The notes below the pieces were generated by a model that was not told the DNA's origin, ran no database searches, and saw only the letters and a program-made list of their open reading frames with translations. From Sterolibacterium sp. (GTDB taxonomy: Bacteria > Pseudomonadota > Gammaproteobacteria > Burkholderiales > Rhodocyclaceae): a stretch of DNA of 64,000 bases. Every line of letters begins with the position of its first letter. Position 1 is the first letter of the stretch. The position numbers and the translations under genes are program-made. Shown here piece after piece: positions 56,291-64,000 of this stretch. The stretch lies in assembly GCA_028713555.1 (NCBI GenBank), contig JAQTOA010000015.1, positions 1-64,000 on the forward strand. Direction: 5' to 3'.

Positions 56291-56970
56291 AGCTGCTGGT
56301 CAGTGGCACGGATACCGGCATCGGCAAGACCGTAGTTACTTGCGCGCTGTTGCGCGCCCTGCATGCGCAAGGCGTTTCGGTGCTCGGCATGAAACCGGTG
56401 GTGGCAGGAATAAATGCGTTAGGCGATTGGGACGACGTGGAGCAGATTCGTGCCGCCAGCACGGTAGCCGCAGCGTTGGAGGATATCGCGCCTTACCGCT
56501 TGTGCGTAGCCGCTTCGCCGCATTTTGCCGCCGCCGAGGAGGGCGTGACGATTCAGAAAGAGGTGATCCTTTCGGCGCTTGACCGCTTGGAGAGGCTTGC
56601 CGAAATTGTGGTGATCGAAGGGGTGGGCGGTTTCCGGGTGCCGCTTTCTGGCCGGCTGGACAGCGCCGATCTGGCGCAGGCCATTGCCGCTCCGCTCTTG
56701 CTGGTCGTGCCGTTGCGCCTGGGTTGCATCAATCACGCTTTGCTCACCGCCGAGGCGGTCGCCGTACGCGGGCTGGCCCTGGTCGGCTGGGTAGCGAATG
56801 CCGGGATCGATCCGGATTATCCGCGCGTGTCAGAGACCATTGAAACCATCAGTGTTAAAATTCGTGCGCCCTGTTTCGGCGTGTTGCCGAAGCTTGCGCC
56901 TGGACAGAGCGGCGCCGATCGAATTGCCGTCGATCGCCTCCTGGCCGGCCTGCGGGCGCATCAGCGTTGA
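56287..56970 (+). CDS. bioD: Dethiobiotin synthetase
   Basis: A 227-residue P-loop enzyme: SGTDTGIGKTVVTCALLRAL at the N terminus, LGMKPVVAG with the catalytic Lys, and VVIEGVGGFRVPLS. It closes the ureido ring of dethiobiotin with ATP and CO2. The ATG overlaps the bioF stop. Confidence 0.95.
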   Translation: MKLLVSGTDTGIGKTVVTCALLRALHAQGVSVLGMKPVVAGINALGDWDDVEQIRAASTVAAALEDIAPYRLCVAASPHFAAAEEGVTIQKEVILSALDRLERLAEIVVIEGVGGFRVPLSGRLDSADLAQAIAAPLLLVVPLRLGCINHALLTAEAVAVRGLALVGWVANAGIDPDYPRVSETIETISVKIRAPCFGVLPKLAPGQSGADRIAVDRLLAGLRAHQR

Positions 56971-56985
56971 ACCTTGGAGACCAGC

Positions 56986-58023
56986 ATGACCGCCTCAATT
57001 TACAGAACGATCGGGTTGAAGCCCGTTTCGGCGAACGCACAGACCTGGACCGAGGAATCGGTGGCGGAACTATTCGAGTTGCCCTTCAACGATCTGCTCT
57101 ATCGCGCACAACAGGTCCACCGCGCGCATTTCGCCCCTAACGAAGTCGAACTCGCAACCTTGTTCTCGATCAAGACTGGCGGCTGTCCTGAGGATTGTGC
57201 CTATTGCCCGCAGGCAGCGCGCTATCACACCGGCGTTGAGGCCGGAAAGCTCGCACCACTCGAACAGGTGATCGCCGCCGCCAAGCAAGCCAAGGCCAAC
57301 GGCGCCACGCGTTTCTGCATGGGCGCGGCATGGCGCGAGCCGCAAGGGCGCGACATCGGCAAGGTTCAGATGATGGTGAGTGCGGTCAAGTCGCTGGGGA
57401 TGGAAACCTGCGCCACGCTGGGCATGCTGAGCAGCGAACAGGCTCAGCAACTCAGGGATGCAGGACTGGACTATTACAACCATAACCTCGACACCGCCCC
57501 CGAATTCTACGGCGAGATCATCACCACGCGCGTCTATCAGGACCGCCTGGACACCCTCGACCACGTTCGTCAGGCCGGCCTCAAGGTTTGTTGCGGCGGC
57601 ATTGTCGGCATGGGTGAATCGCGGCAGCAACGCGCCAACCTGGTTGCGCAACTCGCCAACCTCGATCCGTATCCCGAATCTGTCCCAATCAACCACCTGG
57701 TTCAGGTTCCGGGTACGCCGCTGAACGGTTCCGAGCCGCTTGACCCGCTTGAGTTCGTCCGCACCATTGCTGTCGCGCGCATCACCATGCCGCTTGCCCG
57801 GGTGCGGCTTTCGGCGGGCCGGCGTGAATTCGGCGAAGCGGTTCAGGCCCTGTGTTTCCTGGCCGGGGCGAATTCAATTTTCTACGGCGACAAGTTGCTG
57901 ACCACCTGCAATCCGGAGGCCGCGGCTGACCGCGCCCTGCTGTCCAAACTCGGCATGCATCCCCTGGCCGAGGGCGGCGAGTCAGGCGCATGCGATTGCG
58001 GAACGTCAACGAGGGCAGGCTAG
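56986..58023 (+). CDS. bioB: Biotin synthase
   Basis: A 345-residue radical SAM enzyme with the CxxxCxxC cluster motif in [66 protein letters not shown] and [12 protein letters not shown]. The second-cluster Arg lies in [12 protein letters not shown]. It inserts sulfur into dethiobiotin. Start ATG 56986 has GGAG seven bases upstream; a TTG at 56974 overlaps that site. bioC/bioH are not in the window. Confidence 0.97.
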   Translation: MTASIYRTIGLKPVSANAQTWTEESVAELFELPFNDLLYRAQQVHRAHFAPNEVELATLFSIKTGGCPEDCAYCPQAARYHTGVEAGKLAPLEQVIAAAKQAKANGATRFCMGAAWREPQGRDIGKVQMMVSAVKSLGMETCATLGMLSSEQAQQLRDAGLDYYNHNLDTAPEFYGEIITTRVYQDRLDTLDHVRQAGLKVCCGGIVGMGESRQQRANLVAQLANLDPYPESVPINHLVQVPGTPLNGSEPLDPLEFVRTIAVARITMPLARVRLSAGRREFGEAVQALCFLAGANSIFYGDKLLTTCNPEAAADRALLSKLGMHPLAEGGESGACDCGTSTRAG

Positions 58024-58108
58024 TGCAATCCCGATAGCGATGCTATAGTTGCCGCCCATGCCGCAACCCCGCAACCGCAACCCGGATAATCGTCCTTTGA
58101 CTTTGAAT

Positions 58109-58192
58109 ATGCTCTACATGAATCTGCTCATCACGAAACGCTTCGCCCATGAGGCAGAGGCCTGGCCCTGGCGCCGCTGGCAAAAGATCTGA
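58109..58192 (+). CDS. trpL: trp leader peptide
   Basis: A short open frame of 27 codons whose end reads AEAWPWRRWQKI-stop: three Trp codons within five positions. It stands about 60 bases before trpE. This is the signature of a ribosome-controlled trp attenuator. Translation may begin at 58109 or at the in-frame ATG 58118. A TATAGT -10-like box lies at about 58041. Confidence 0.75.
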   Translation: MLYMNLLITKRFAHEAEAWPWRRWQKI

Positions 58193-58228
58193 TTTTGCCC
58201 GCGCGGCAGCCTGTCTGGCGCGCCCCTT
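58179..58228 (+). promoter_or_regulatory. trp operon attenuator hairpins
   Basis: Two successive hairpins follow the Trp codons. First GGCAAAA-gatctga-TTTTGCC (58179-58199), whose loop holds the leader stop codon. Then GCGCGGCAG-cctgt-CTGGCGCGC (58201-58223), with one mismatch, followed by CCCCTT. The second has only a weak T-tail for a terminator. Ribosome stalling at the Trp codons would disturb the first hairpin. Confidence 0.55.
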
Positions 58229-58254
58229 CGTAGCAACGCAGTTGTGGAGTCATC

Positions 58255-59754
58255 ATGAACGAATCCGAATTCAACCGGCTGGCCGCCGAGGGCTATAACC
58301 GCATCCCGGTGACGCTCGAAACCTTTGCCGATCTCGATACACCGCTGTCGATCTATCTCAAGCTGGCCAACACCCCCTATTCCTACCTGCTCGAATCGGT
58401 GCAGGGCGGGGAACGCTTCGGTCGTTACTCCTTCATCGGCCTGGCCGCCAACACGCGTATCGCCGTGTTTGGCTCGTCGGTCTTGTTGCTGACTGGCAAC
58501 CGCGTCGCCGAGCGGCGCGAACATACCAATCCGATGGCGTTCATTTCCGAGTTCATGTCCAGTTTCAGGGTGCCGGATATTCAAGGGTTGCCGCGTTTCT
58601 GCGGTGGCCTGGTAGGCGCCTTCGGTTATGACACGGTACGTTATATCGAACCGGATCTGGCGCTGAATGCCGAGCATGAAAAAACTCCCGATACGCTCGG
58701 GATGCCGGATATTCTGCTGCTGCTTTCCGAAGAAATCGCCATCGTCGACAATCTCTCCGGCAAACTGACCCTGGTGGTGTATGCCGAGCCCGGTTTCCCC
58801 GGTGCCTGGAAGCAGACGCAAAACCGGCTGAAGGAACTGCTGGAGAAGCTTCGCACCGCGGTAAAAATTCCGGAGGAGACAGTCTTCCCTTCCGCGCCGG
58901 CCGTTTCGGAATTCGGCGAGGAAGCTTTCAAGGCCGCAGTGCGACGTGCCAAGCAATACATCGTCGATGGCGACATCATGCAGGTGGTGTTGTCGCAGCG
59001 CCTGAGCAAGCCGTTTGCCGCCACGCCATTGGCGCTGTATCGGGCATTGCGGGCGCTCAATCCCTCGCCTTACATGTTTTATTTCAACTTCGAGGACTTC
59101 CACGTGGTTGGCGCTTCGCCGGAAATCCTGGTGCGCCTCGAAGAACGGGAAGGCAAGAAGATCGTCACGTTGCGCCCCATCGCCGGTACCAGGAAGCGCG
59201 GCGCCACGCCCGAAGAAGACCAGGCACTGGCCGAGGAGTTGCTGGCCGACGAAAAGGAACGCGCCGAACACCTGATGCTGCTTGATCTCGGTCGAAACGA
59301 TGTCGGCCGGGTGGCCAAGATTGGCAGCGTGCGTGTCAGCGAGCAGTTCTACATAGAACGTTATTCGCATGTGATGCATATCGTGTCCAACGTCGAAGGC
59401 GAACTGCGCGATGCCGAGGGGCCGCTCGACGTGCTCAAGGCAAGTTTTCCGGCCGGAACCGTTTCCGGAGCCCCAAAAATGCGGGCGATGGAGATCATCG
59501 ACGAACTCGAACCCTCCAAGCGCGGCATTTATGCCGGCGCCGTCGGCTACCTTGGTTTCAACCGCGACATGGATCTGGCGATTGCGATTCGCACCGCGGT
59601 TGTCAAGGACGGCAAAATTCATGTCCAGGCTGGCGCCGGCATCGTCGCCGACTCTGACCCGGACAGCGAATGGATAGAAACGCAAAACAAGGCGAAAGCC
59701 TTACTGCGTGCCGCCGAGATGGCCGAGAGCGGCCTGGATACGCGGTTTGATTGA
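58255..59754 (+). CDS. trpE: Anthranilate synthase component I
   Basis: A 499-residue chorismate-utilising enzyme. The Trp feedback motif LLES lies in YSYLLESVQGGERFGRYSFIG near residue 44. The catalytic region has DIMQVVLSQRL, ALNPSPYMFYF, ASPEILVRL, RPIAGTRKRGATPEED, HLMLLDLGRNDVGRVA, ASFPAGTVSGAPKMRAMEII and QAGAGIVADSDP. It makes anthranilate from chorismate together with TrpG. First structural gene after the trp attenuator. Confidence 0.97.
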   Translation: MNESEFNRLAAEGYNRIPVTLETFADLDTPLSIYLKLANTPYSYLLESVQGGERFGRYSFIGLAANTRIAVFGSSVLLLTGNRVAERREHTNPMAFISEFMSSFRVPDIQGLPRFCGGLVGAFGYDTVRYIEPDLALNAEHEKTPDTLGMPDILLLLSEEIAIVDNLSGKLTLVVYAEPGFPGAWKQTQNRLKELLEKLRTAVKIPEETVFPSAPAVSEFGEEAFKAAVRRAKQYIVDGDIMQVVLSQRLSKPFAATPLALYRALRALNPSPYMFYFNFEDFHVVGASPEILVRLEEREGKKIVTLRPIAGTRKRGATPEEDQALAEELLADEKERAEHLMLLDLGRNDVGRVAKIGSVRVSEQFYIERYSHVMHIVSNVEGELRDAEGPLDVLKASFPAGTVSGAPKMRAMEIIDELEPSKRGIYAGAVGYLGFNRDMDLAIAIRTAVVKDGKIHVQAGAGIVADSDPDSEWIETQNKAKALLRAAEMAESGLDTRFD

Positions 59755-59775
59755 TAGGGTTGAAAGGTTTCTGCC

Positions 59776-60348
59776 ATGTTATTGATGATCGACAACTACG
59801 ATTCCTTCACCTACAACCTGGTGCAGTATTTCGGCGAACTCGGCGAGGAGGTGCGCGTGTACCGGAATGACGCGATCACCCTCAAGGAAATCGCGGCCAT
59901 GGCGCCAGCCCATATTGTTATCTCGCCCGGTCCCTGTTCGCCGGCGGAAGCCGGCATCTCGGTGACGGCGATCCGGGAATTCGCCGGCAAGATCCCTATT
60001 TTGGGTGTGTGTCTGGGCCATCAGAGCGTTGGCGCGGCTTTTGGCGGAGAGATTGTGCATGCCAAGCAGCTCGTACACGGCAAGACTTCACTGGTACATC
60101 ACCATGGCACGGGACTCTTCGCGAGCCTGCCCAACCCGCTCAGGGTCACGCGCTACCATTCTCTGGCAATCCGCCGCGAGACGCTGCCGGATTGCCTGGA
60201 GATCACCGCCTGGACCGACGACGGAGAAATCATGGGGGTGCGCCACAAACAGTTTGAAGTCGAGGGCGTGCAGTTTCATCCAGAGTCCATCCTCACCGAA
60301 TGCGGACACGATTTGCTGCGGAATTTTCTGAAAGGCACCCAACCATGA
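59776..60348 (+). CDS. trpG: Anthranilate synthase component II (glutamine amidotransferase)
   Basis: A 190-residue class I amidotransferase: [37 protein letters not shown], nucleophile Cys in [16 protein letters not shown], and HPES near the C terminus. It supplies ammonia to TrpE and may also serve p-aminobenzoate synthesis. The stop overlaps the trpD ATG. Confidence 0.96.
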   Translation: MLLMIDNYDSFTYNLVQYFGELGEEVRVYRNDAITLKEIAAMAPAHIVISPGPCSPAEAGISVTAIREFAGKIPILGVCLGHQSVGAAFGGEIVHAKQLVHGKTSLVHHHGTGLFASLPNPLRVTRYHSLAIRRETLPDCLEITAWTDDGEIMGVRHKQFEVEGVQFHPESILTECGHDLLRNFLKGTQP

Positions 60349-61373
60349 TTACGCCCCAGCAAGCTCTGCAACGCACCATCGAACACCGCGAGATTTTCCA
60401 CGACGAGATGCTGCATCTGATGCACCAGATCATGCAGGGCGAGATTTCGTCGCTGATGGTCGCGGCAATTTTGACCGGCTTGCGCGTAAAAAAGGAAACC
60501 ATAGGCGAAATTACCGCCGCCGCGATGGTCATGCGCGAACTGTCCACCAAGGTCGAAGTCGCCGACAACCGGCACTTTCTCGACATCGTCGGCACTGGTG
60601 GCGACGGTGCTCACACTTTCAACATTTCCACCGCTGCGATGTTTGCCGCCGCCGCCGCCGGGGCAAAAGTCACGAAGCATGGCAACCGTGGCGTTTCGTC
60701 GAGTTCCGGCAGCGCCGACGTGCTGGAAGCGCTCGGCGCCAACATCCAGCTCACGCCGCCGCAGGTTGCCGAATGCATTGCCGCCACCGGCATCGGCTTC
60801 ATGTTTGCGCCCCTTCACCATGCGGCGATGAAAAACGTCGCTCCGGTTCGTCGTGAGATGGGCGTGCGGACCATTTTCAACATCCTCGGCCCGCTCACCA
60901 ATCCGGCCGGCGCGCCCAACACCCTGATGGGCGTGTTTCATCCCGATCTGGTCGGTATTCAGGTGCGTGTGATGCAACGGCTCGGCGCCGAGCACGTGCT
61001 GGTGGTGTATGGCAAGGACCAGTTGGACGAAATTTCGCTGGGCGCGGCGACGATGGTCGGCGAGTTGAAGGACGGCGAGATTCGCGAGTATGAAATCCAT
61101 CCCGAGGATTTCGGCCTGCAAATGGTCTCGAATCGCGGTCTGCGTGTTGCCAACGCGCAGGAATCGAAGCAGATGATGCTGGAGGCGCTCTCGAACGCCG
61201 TGGGAACGCCGCGCGAGATCGTTGTCCTCAACGCCGGCAGCGCACTGTATGCCGCCGATCTTGCCGACTCGATCCAGGCCGGCATCACCCTGGCGCGCGA
61301 ATCCATCGCCAGTGGCGCGGCACGCGCCAAGCTGGACGCGTTCGTGAATTTCACTCAGCGGTTCAAGGCATAA
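60345..61373 (+). CDS. trpD: Anthranilate phosphoribosyltransferase
   Basis: A 342-residue Trp[53 protein letters not shown] (PRPP and anthranilate sites), [25 protein letters not shown], and [10 protein letters not shown]. It transfers the ribosyl phosphate of PRPP to anthranilate. Coupled to trpG by a 4-base overlap. Confidence 0.97.
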   Translation: MITPQQALQRTIEHREIFHDEMLHLMHQIMQGEISSLMVAAILTGLRVKKETIGEITAAAMVMRELSTKVEVADNRHFLDIVGTGGDGAHTFNISTAAMFAAAAAGAKVTKHGNRGVSSSSGSADVLEALGANIQLTPPQVAECIAATGIGFMFAPLHHAAMKNVAPVRREMGVRTIFNILGPLTNPAGAPNTLMGVFHPDLVGIQVRVMQRLGAEHVLVVYGKDQLDEISLGAATMVGELKDGEIREYEIHPEDFGLQMVSNRGLRVANAQESKQMMLEALSNAVGTPREIVVLNAGSALYAADLADSIQAGITLARESIASGAARAKLDAFVNFTQRFKA

Positions 61374-61380
61374 AAAATCA

Positions 61381-62169
61381 ATGTCCGACATCCTGAAGAA
61401 AATCCTTGCCGTCAAACGCGAGGAAGTTGCCGCCGCGCAGTCTGTCAGTCCCCTGGCTAAAATCCGAGCCGAAGCTGAAGCGTCGCCGGTAGTGCGCGAT
61501 TTCGTTGGCGCCATTCGGGCCAAAATTGCCGCGGGAGAGCCCGCCGTGATTGCCGAAATCAAGCGGGCCAGCCCGTCGAAAGGCGTGCTGCGGGAGGATT
61601 TCCGCCCCGCCGAGATTGCTGCCGACTACGCCCGGCACGGTGCCGCCTGTCTCTCGGTGCTCACCGATCGGGGATTTTTTCAGGGGTCTTCGGAGTTCCT
61701 GAAGCAAGCCCGCGCTGCTTGCGCGCTGCCTGCGCTACGCAAGGATTTCCTGATCGACCCCTATCAGGTTTATGAATCCCGCGTCCTGGGTGCCGATGCC
61801 ATTCTGTTGATCGTTGCCGCGATGGAGTTCAGCCAACTCCGGGAAATGGCCGATTTTGCCGGGAGCCTGGGGATGGCGGTGCTGGTCGAGGCCCATGATA
61901 GCGACGAACTCGATCTGGCGCTACAACTTGAGACACCGCTGATTGGCATCAACAACCGCAACCTGCGCAGCTTCGAAGTCAACCTTGCCACTACCCTCGA
62001 TCAGCTTCAGCGCATTCCGCCGGAGAAAATCGTCGTCACCGAATCCGGCATCCTGGTGCCCAAGGATGTAGCCATGATGCGCAGCCGGGGTGTCCAGGCC
62101 TTTCTGGTCGGTGAGGCCTTTATGCGTGCGGCATCGCCGGGCGCGGAACTGGTGCGTCTGTTCAGCTGA
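61381..62169 (+). CDS. trpC: Indole-3-glycerol phosphate synthase
   Basis: A 262-residue TIM barrel: [95 protein letters not shown], and [12 protein letters not shown]. Single-function (no TrpF fusion). Last gene of the trpEGDC cluster; trpF, trpB and trpA are elsewhere. Confidence 0.97.
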   Translation: MSDILKKILAVKREEVAAAQSVSPLAKIRAEAEASPVVRDFVGAIRAKIAAGEPAVIAEIKRASPSKGVLREDFRPAEIAADYARHGAACLSVLTDRGFFQGSSEFLKQARAACALPALRKDFLIDPYQVYESRVLGADAILLIVAAMEFSQLREMADFAGSLGMAVLVEAHDSDELDLALQLETPLIGINNRNLRSFEVNLATTLDQLQRIPPEKIVVTESGILVPKDVAMMRSRGVQAFLVGEAFMRAASPGAELVRLFS

Positions 62170-62252
62170 TACCCTAGAGACAAAGGCGGGCACTGGTACC
62201 CCAGAGACACAAAGGCGGGCACTAGTACCCCAGAGGCAAAGGCGGGCACTAC
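62170..62252. repeat. Three imperfect 27-29 bp tandem repeats
   Basis: Three adjacent units of the form TACCCCAGAGACAAAGGCGGGCACT(A/G) start at 62170, 62197 and 62226. They differ by single substitutions and a 2-base indel (GAGACA, GAGACACA, GAGGCA). The array begins within the trpC stop codon (final T). Another palindrome, ACACTAGTGT (62251-62260), closes it. Units are too short and spacerless for a CRISPR array. Confidence 0.8.
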
Positions 62253-62306
62253 ACTAGTGTTGTGCAAATACCACAGTATTCGCCGTACACACCGCAAATA
62301 GAGGTT

Positions 62307-62341
62307 TTCTGCTTGCTCCTTGCCGGGTGGAGCGGGCAGAA
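62307..62341 (+). other. Stem-loop upstream of the porin gene
   Basis: TTCTGC-t-TGCTCC pairs with GGAGCG-g-GCAGAA around a 9-base loop (12 pairs including one G-T, one internal mismatch). No T-run follows. It could end trp transcription, or be part of the porin leader RNA. Confidence 0.5.
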
Positions 62342-62445
62342 TCGCGCCAGCCTCTCAAATCCGGGGGGTGAAAAGTGCGGCAGCAGTGAGTAACCACGTG
62401 GATTCATTGATGCTTGCCCTCTTCAACTACTAGGAGATTCACAAT

Positions 62446-63609
62446 ATGCAAAAGAAACTTATCGCCATGGCAGTTGCCGGCTTGGTGTCCGGCGCGGCTT
62501 TCGCCCAGTCCAACGTCGTCCTTTACGGCGTTGCCGACGCTTCCTTTGACGTGGTCCGTGTTTCTGGCGACAATGCCGCCGCCAAGACCGGCGCCTTTAC
62601 CCGCGTTTCGACCAACTCTTCTTACTTGGGCTTCAAGGGCACGGAAGATCTGGGCAGCGGCCTGAAAGCCGTGTTCCAGTTTGAAGGTGGCGTCAGCTTT
62701 GATACTGGCGGCGGTTTGTCTACGGGTCGTGACAGCTTCGTCGGCCTGAATGGCGGTTTTGGAACCGTGGTTCTCGGCAACCTGACCGGCCCGACCCGCG
62801 CTCTGGACGGCGCTGTCGATGTCAACGTTGGTAATACCGGCATTGGTTCCAGCGCCGCGCTGGTGGGCAAGCTGGGCAATAATCTGGTTGGTGGCTTCAA
62901 CAGCACAGCCGCTACAGCCGCTACTGTTGCCCCTGCTACCGCCTGTGGCCGCTCTGCCACTTGCACTTCGCCCTTCGATACGCGCTTCAATAACGCGATT
63001 GCCTACGTTTCGCCGAGCCTCTCGGGCTTGACCTTGACAGCGGCTTACGTTGCCAACGAGAACAAGACAACTGATGTCACTCCCGTTGGTGGCGTTCAAC
63101 TCAACTCAAAGGGTTACGATCTGGGCGGCAAATACGAAAACGGCCCGATCATGGTTGGTCTGACATTCGCCGAAGCCAAGCTTGGCGATGCGGCCGACAC
63201 CAAAGCTAGCGACGTCCGTTTTGGCGGTTCCTACAGCTTCGGCGCGGCGAGCGTCCGTGCGTTGTGGGATAGCGTTAAGCTGGAGGCGAACGCTGCGGCC
63301 GAGAAGAAGCAGGACGTCTGGGGTCTTGGCGCCACCTACAACGTCACGCCGGAAGCCAAGCTCACCGCCCAGTACTATACGGCTCGTGACTTGAAGATCG
63401 GCGGCGCAAGCCAAACCGAAACCGGCGCCAATCTGCTTTCTCTAGGCGTCGAGTACAACCTGTCGAAGCGCACGATGCTGAAGGCGGTCTTTGCGCGTTT
63501 GGAAAACGACAAGAATGCCAAGTATGACTATGGCCTGAATGCTGTTGGCCACAATGCTGCTGATACCACTCTCAATGGCCTTCAGGTCGGGGTGCGTCAC
63601 TCCTTCTAA
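62446..63609 (+). CDS. Gram-negative porin
   Basis: A 387-residue general porin of the betaproteobacterial Gram_neg_porins family. Signal peptide with cleavage after AFA (MQKKLIAMAVAGLVSGAAFA, residue 20), then SNVVLYGVADASFDVV, SSYLGFKGTEDLGSGLKAVFQFEGG (start of strand pair and loop 3), RDSFVGLNGGFGTVVLGNL, and a C-terminal strand ending in GVRHSF with terminal Phe, as required for barrel assembly. AGGAG ribosome site present. Codon use suggests high expression. Confidence 0.96.
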   Translation: MQKKLIAMAVAGLVSGAAFAQSNVVLYGVADASFDVVRVSGDNAAAKTGAFTRVSTNSSYLGFKGTEDLGSGLKAVFQFEGGVSFDTGGGLSTGRDSFVGLNGGFGTVVLGNLTGPTRALDGAVDVNVGNTGIGSSAALVGKLGNNLVGGFNSTAATAATVAPATACGRSATCTSPFDTRFNNAIAYVSPSLSGLTLTAAYVANENKTTDVTPVGGVQLNSKGYDLGGKYENGPIMVGLTFAEAKLGDAADTKASDVRFGGSYSFGAASVRALWDSVKLEANAAAEKKQDVWGLGATYNVTPEAKLTAQYYTARDLKIGGASQTETGANLLSLGVEYNLSKRTMLKAVFARLENDKNAKYDYGLNAVGHNAADTTLNGLQVGVRHSF

Positions 63610-63638
63610 TATCGCCTGACAGCGACTTTGGAATTGAA

Positions 63639-63667
63639 AACGGGCGCTTCGGCGCCCGTTGTTTTTG
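63639..63667 (+). terminator. Intrinsic terminator of the porin gene
   Basis: AACGGGCGC-TTCG-GCGCCCGTT, a perfect 9-bp stem with a UUCG tetraloop, followed by GTTTTTG, 30 bases after the porin stop. Confidence 0.93.
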
Positions 63668-63812
63668 TACAGCATTTCGATGGCACGTGTTTCGGGATGT
63701 TTCTGCAATTGGGGCCGCAAATAACGGCGTCTCTCTGTCTGGCCCTGAATCATGTTGACGCACAACGTGGTTGGGGGGTAGATTCCATGTGGGTTAATTA
63801 AAGGAGATTGTC

Positions 63813-64000
63813 ATGGCACGAGCAAACACCCTGCGACTTATTCCAGCAATGATGCTGGTTGCTTTCTCCGGTACTGCCAGCGCATCCGGTTTTCAGTTGC
63901 TGGAGCAAAACGCCAGCGGACTGGGAGCTGCTTTTGCCGGTTCGGCGGCGGTGGCGGAGGACGCCAGCACAGTGTTCTTCAATCCGGCGGGCATGGCCTT
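63813..64000 (+). CDS. FadL/OmpP1/TodX family outer membrane protein, N-terminal part
   Basis: The gene runs off the window end; 62 full codons are seen. A signal peptide (MARANTLRLIPAMMLVAFSG..., cleavage near ASA) precedes SGFQLLEQNASGLGAAFAGSAAVAEDASTVFFNPAGMA, the conserved FadL N terminus with its NPAG motif. Such barrels take up long-chain fatty acids or aromatic hydrocarbons. An AAGGAG ribosome site lies 9 bases upstream of the ATG. Confidence 0.9.
   Translation, partial: MARANTLRLIPAMMLVAFSGTASASGFQLLEQNASGLGAAFAGSAAVAEDASTVFFNPAGMA

Noticed and set aside
62170-62252. CRISPR-like repeats
   Set aside because: Units are directly adjacent without unique spacers and no cas genes are present.

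Overview
The window looks like a chromosomal piece of a high-GC betaproteobacterium, most likely in or near Rhodocyclales/Nitrosomonadales. This is inferred from gene content and order, not from a database search. Clues are the bamD|rluD-pgeF divergence, metX-metW next to ampG, the gshA(PF08886 type)-gshB-EIIA-HPr-EI run, the MFS gene between uvrA and ssb, and the rsmI|yraN-SIS-BON neighbourhood. The right end has trpEGDC and a classical Gram-negative porin. Almost everything is housekeeping, with an accessory stretch at about 13.5-27.8 kb.

Layout. 1-120: 3' end of a 5S rRNA with its hairpin. 0.1-8.3 kb: HDOD protein, DUF3025 protein, lipoprotein, pyrC and rsmI on the minus strand, then yraN, a secreted HIRAN protein, a DiaA/GmhA-type SIS protein, a BON lipoprotein and rfaE2, then a membrane-anchored TAXI binding protein. 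8.5-13.5 kb: ssb, MFS and uvrA. 13.5-27.8 kb is signalling-rich. It holds an HD-GYP protein, HU, and a tightly packed operon of TonB-dependent receptor, periplasmic ABC_sub_bind protein, HisKA_2 kinase and ANTAR regulator. Next come an HDOD-histidine kinase with a REC-PAS-GGDEF-EAL partner, and a lone low-GC sugar epimerase gene.

27.8-39.4 kb: penicillin-acylase-like hydrolase, bamD, rluD-pgeF, a ZIP transporter, a molybdopterin oxidoreductase, a small conserved-looking protein, ampG and metW-metX. The metX leader carries what reads as a SAM-II riboswitch followed by an antiterminator and an intrinsic terminator. 39.4-49.6 kb: NCS2 purine permease-guaC, glpK, a permease-less PTS (EIIA-Man, HPr, EI), gshA-gshB, and a solitary N6-adenine DNA methyltransferase. 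49.7-64 kb: ppdK, apaG, rpe-bioA-bioF-bioD-bioB, a trp leader peptide with attenuator ahead of trpE-trpG-trpD-trpC, a short tandem repeat, a porin, and the start of a FadL-family gene cut by the window end.

The two most interesting items are the complete metX leader switch and the receptor/binding-protein/kinase/ANTAR operon with a structured leader. No tRNA, CRISPR array, insertion sequence or prophage was seen.
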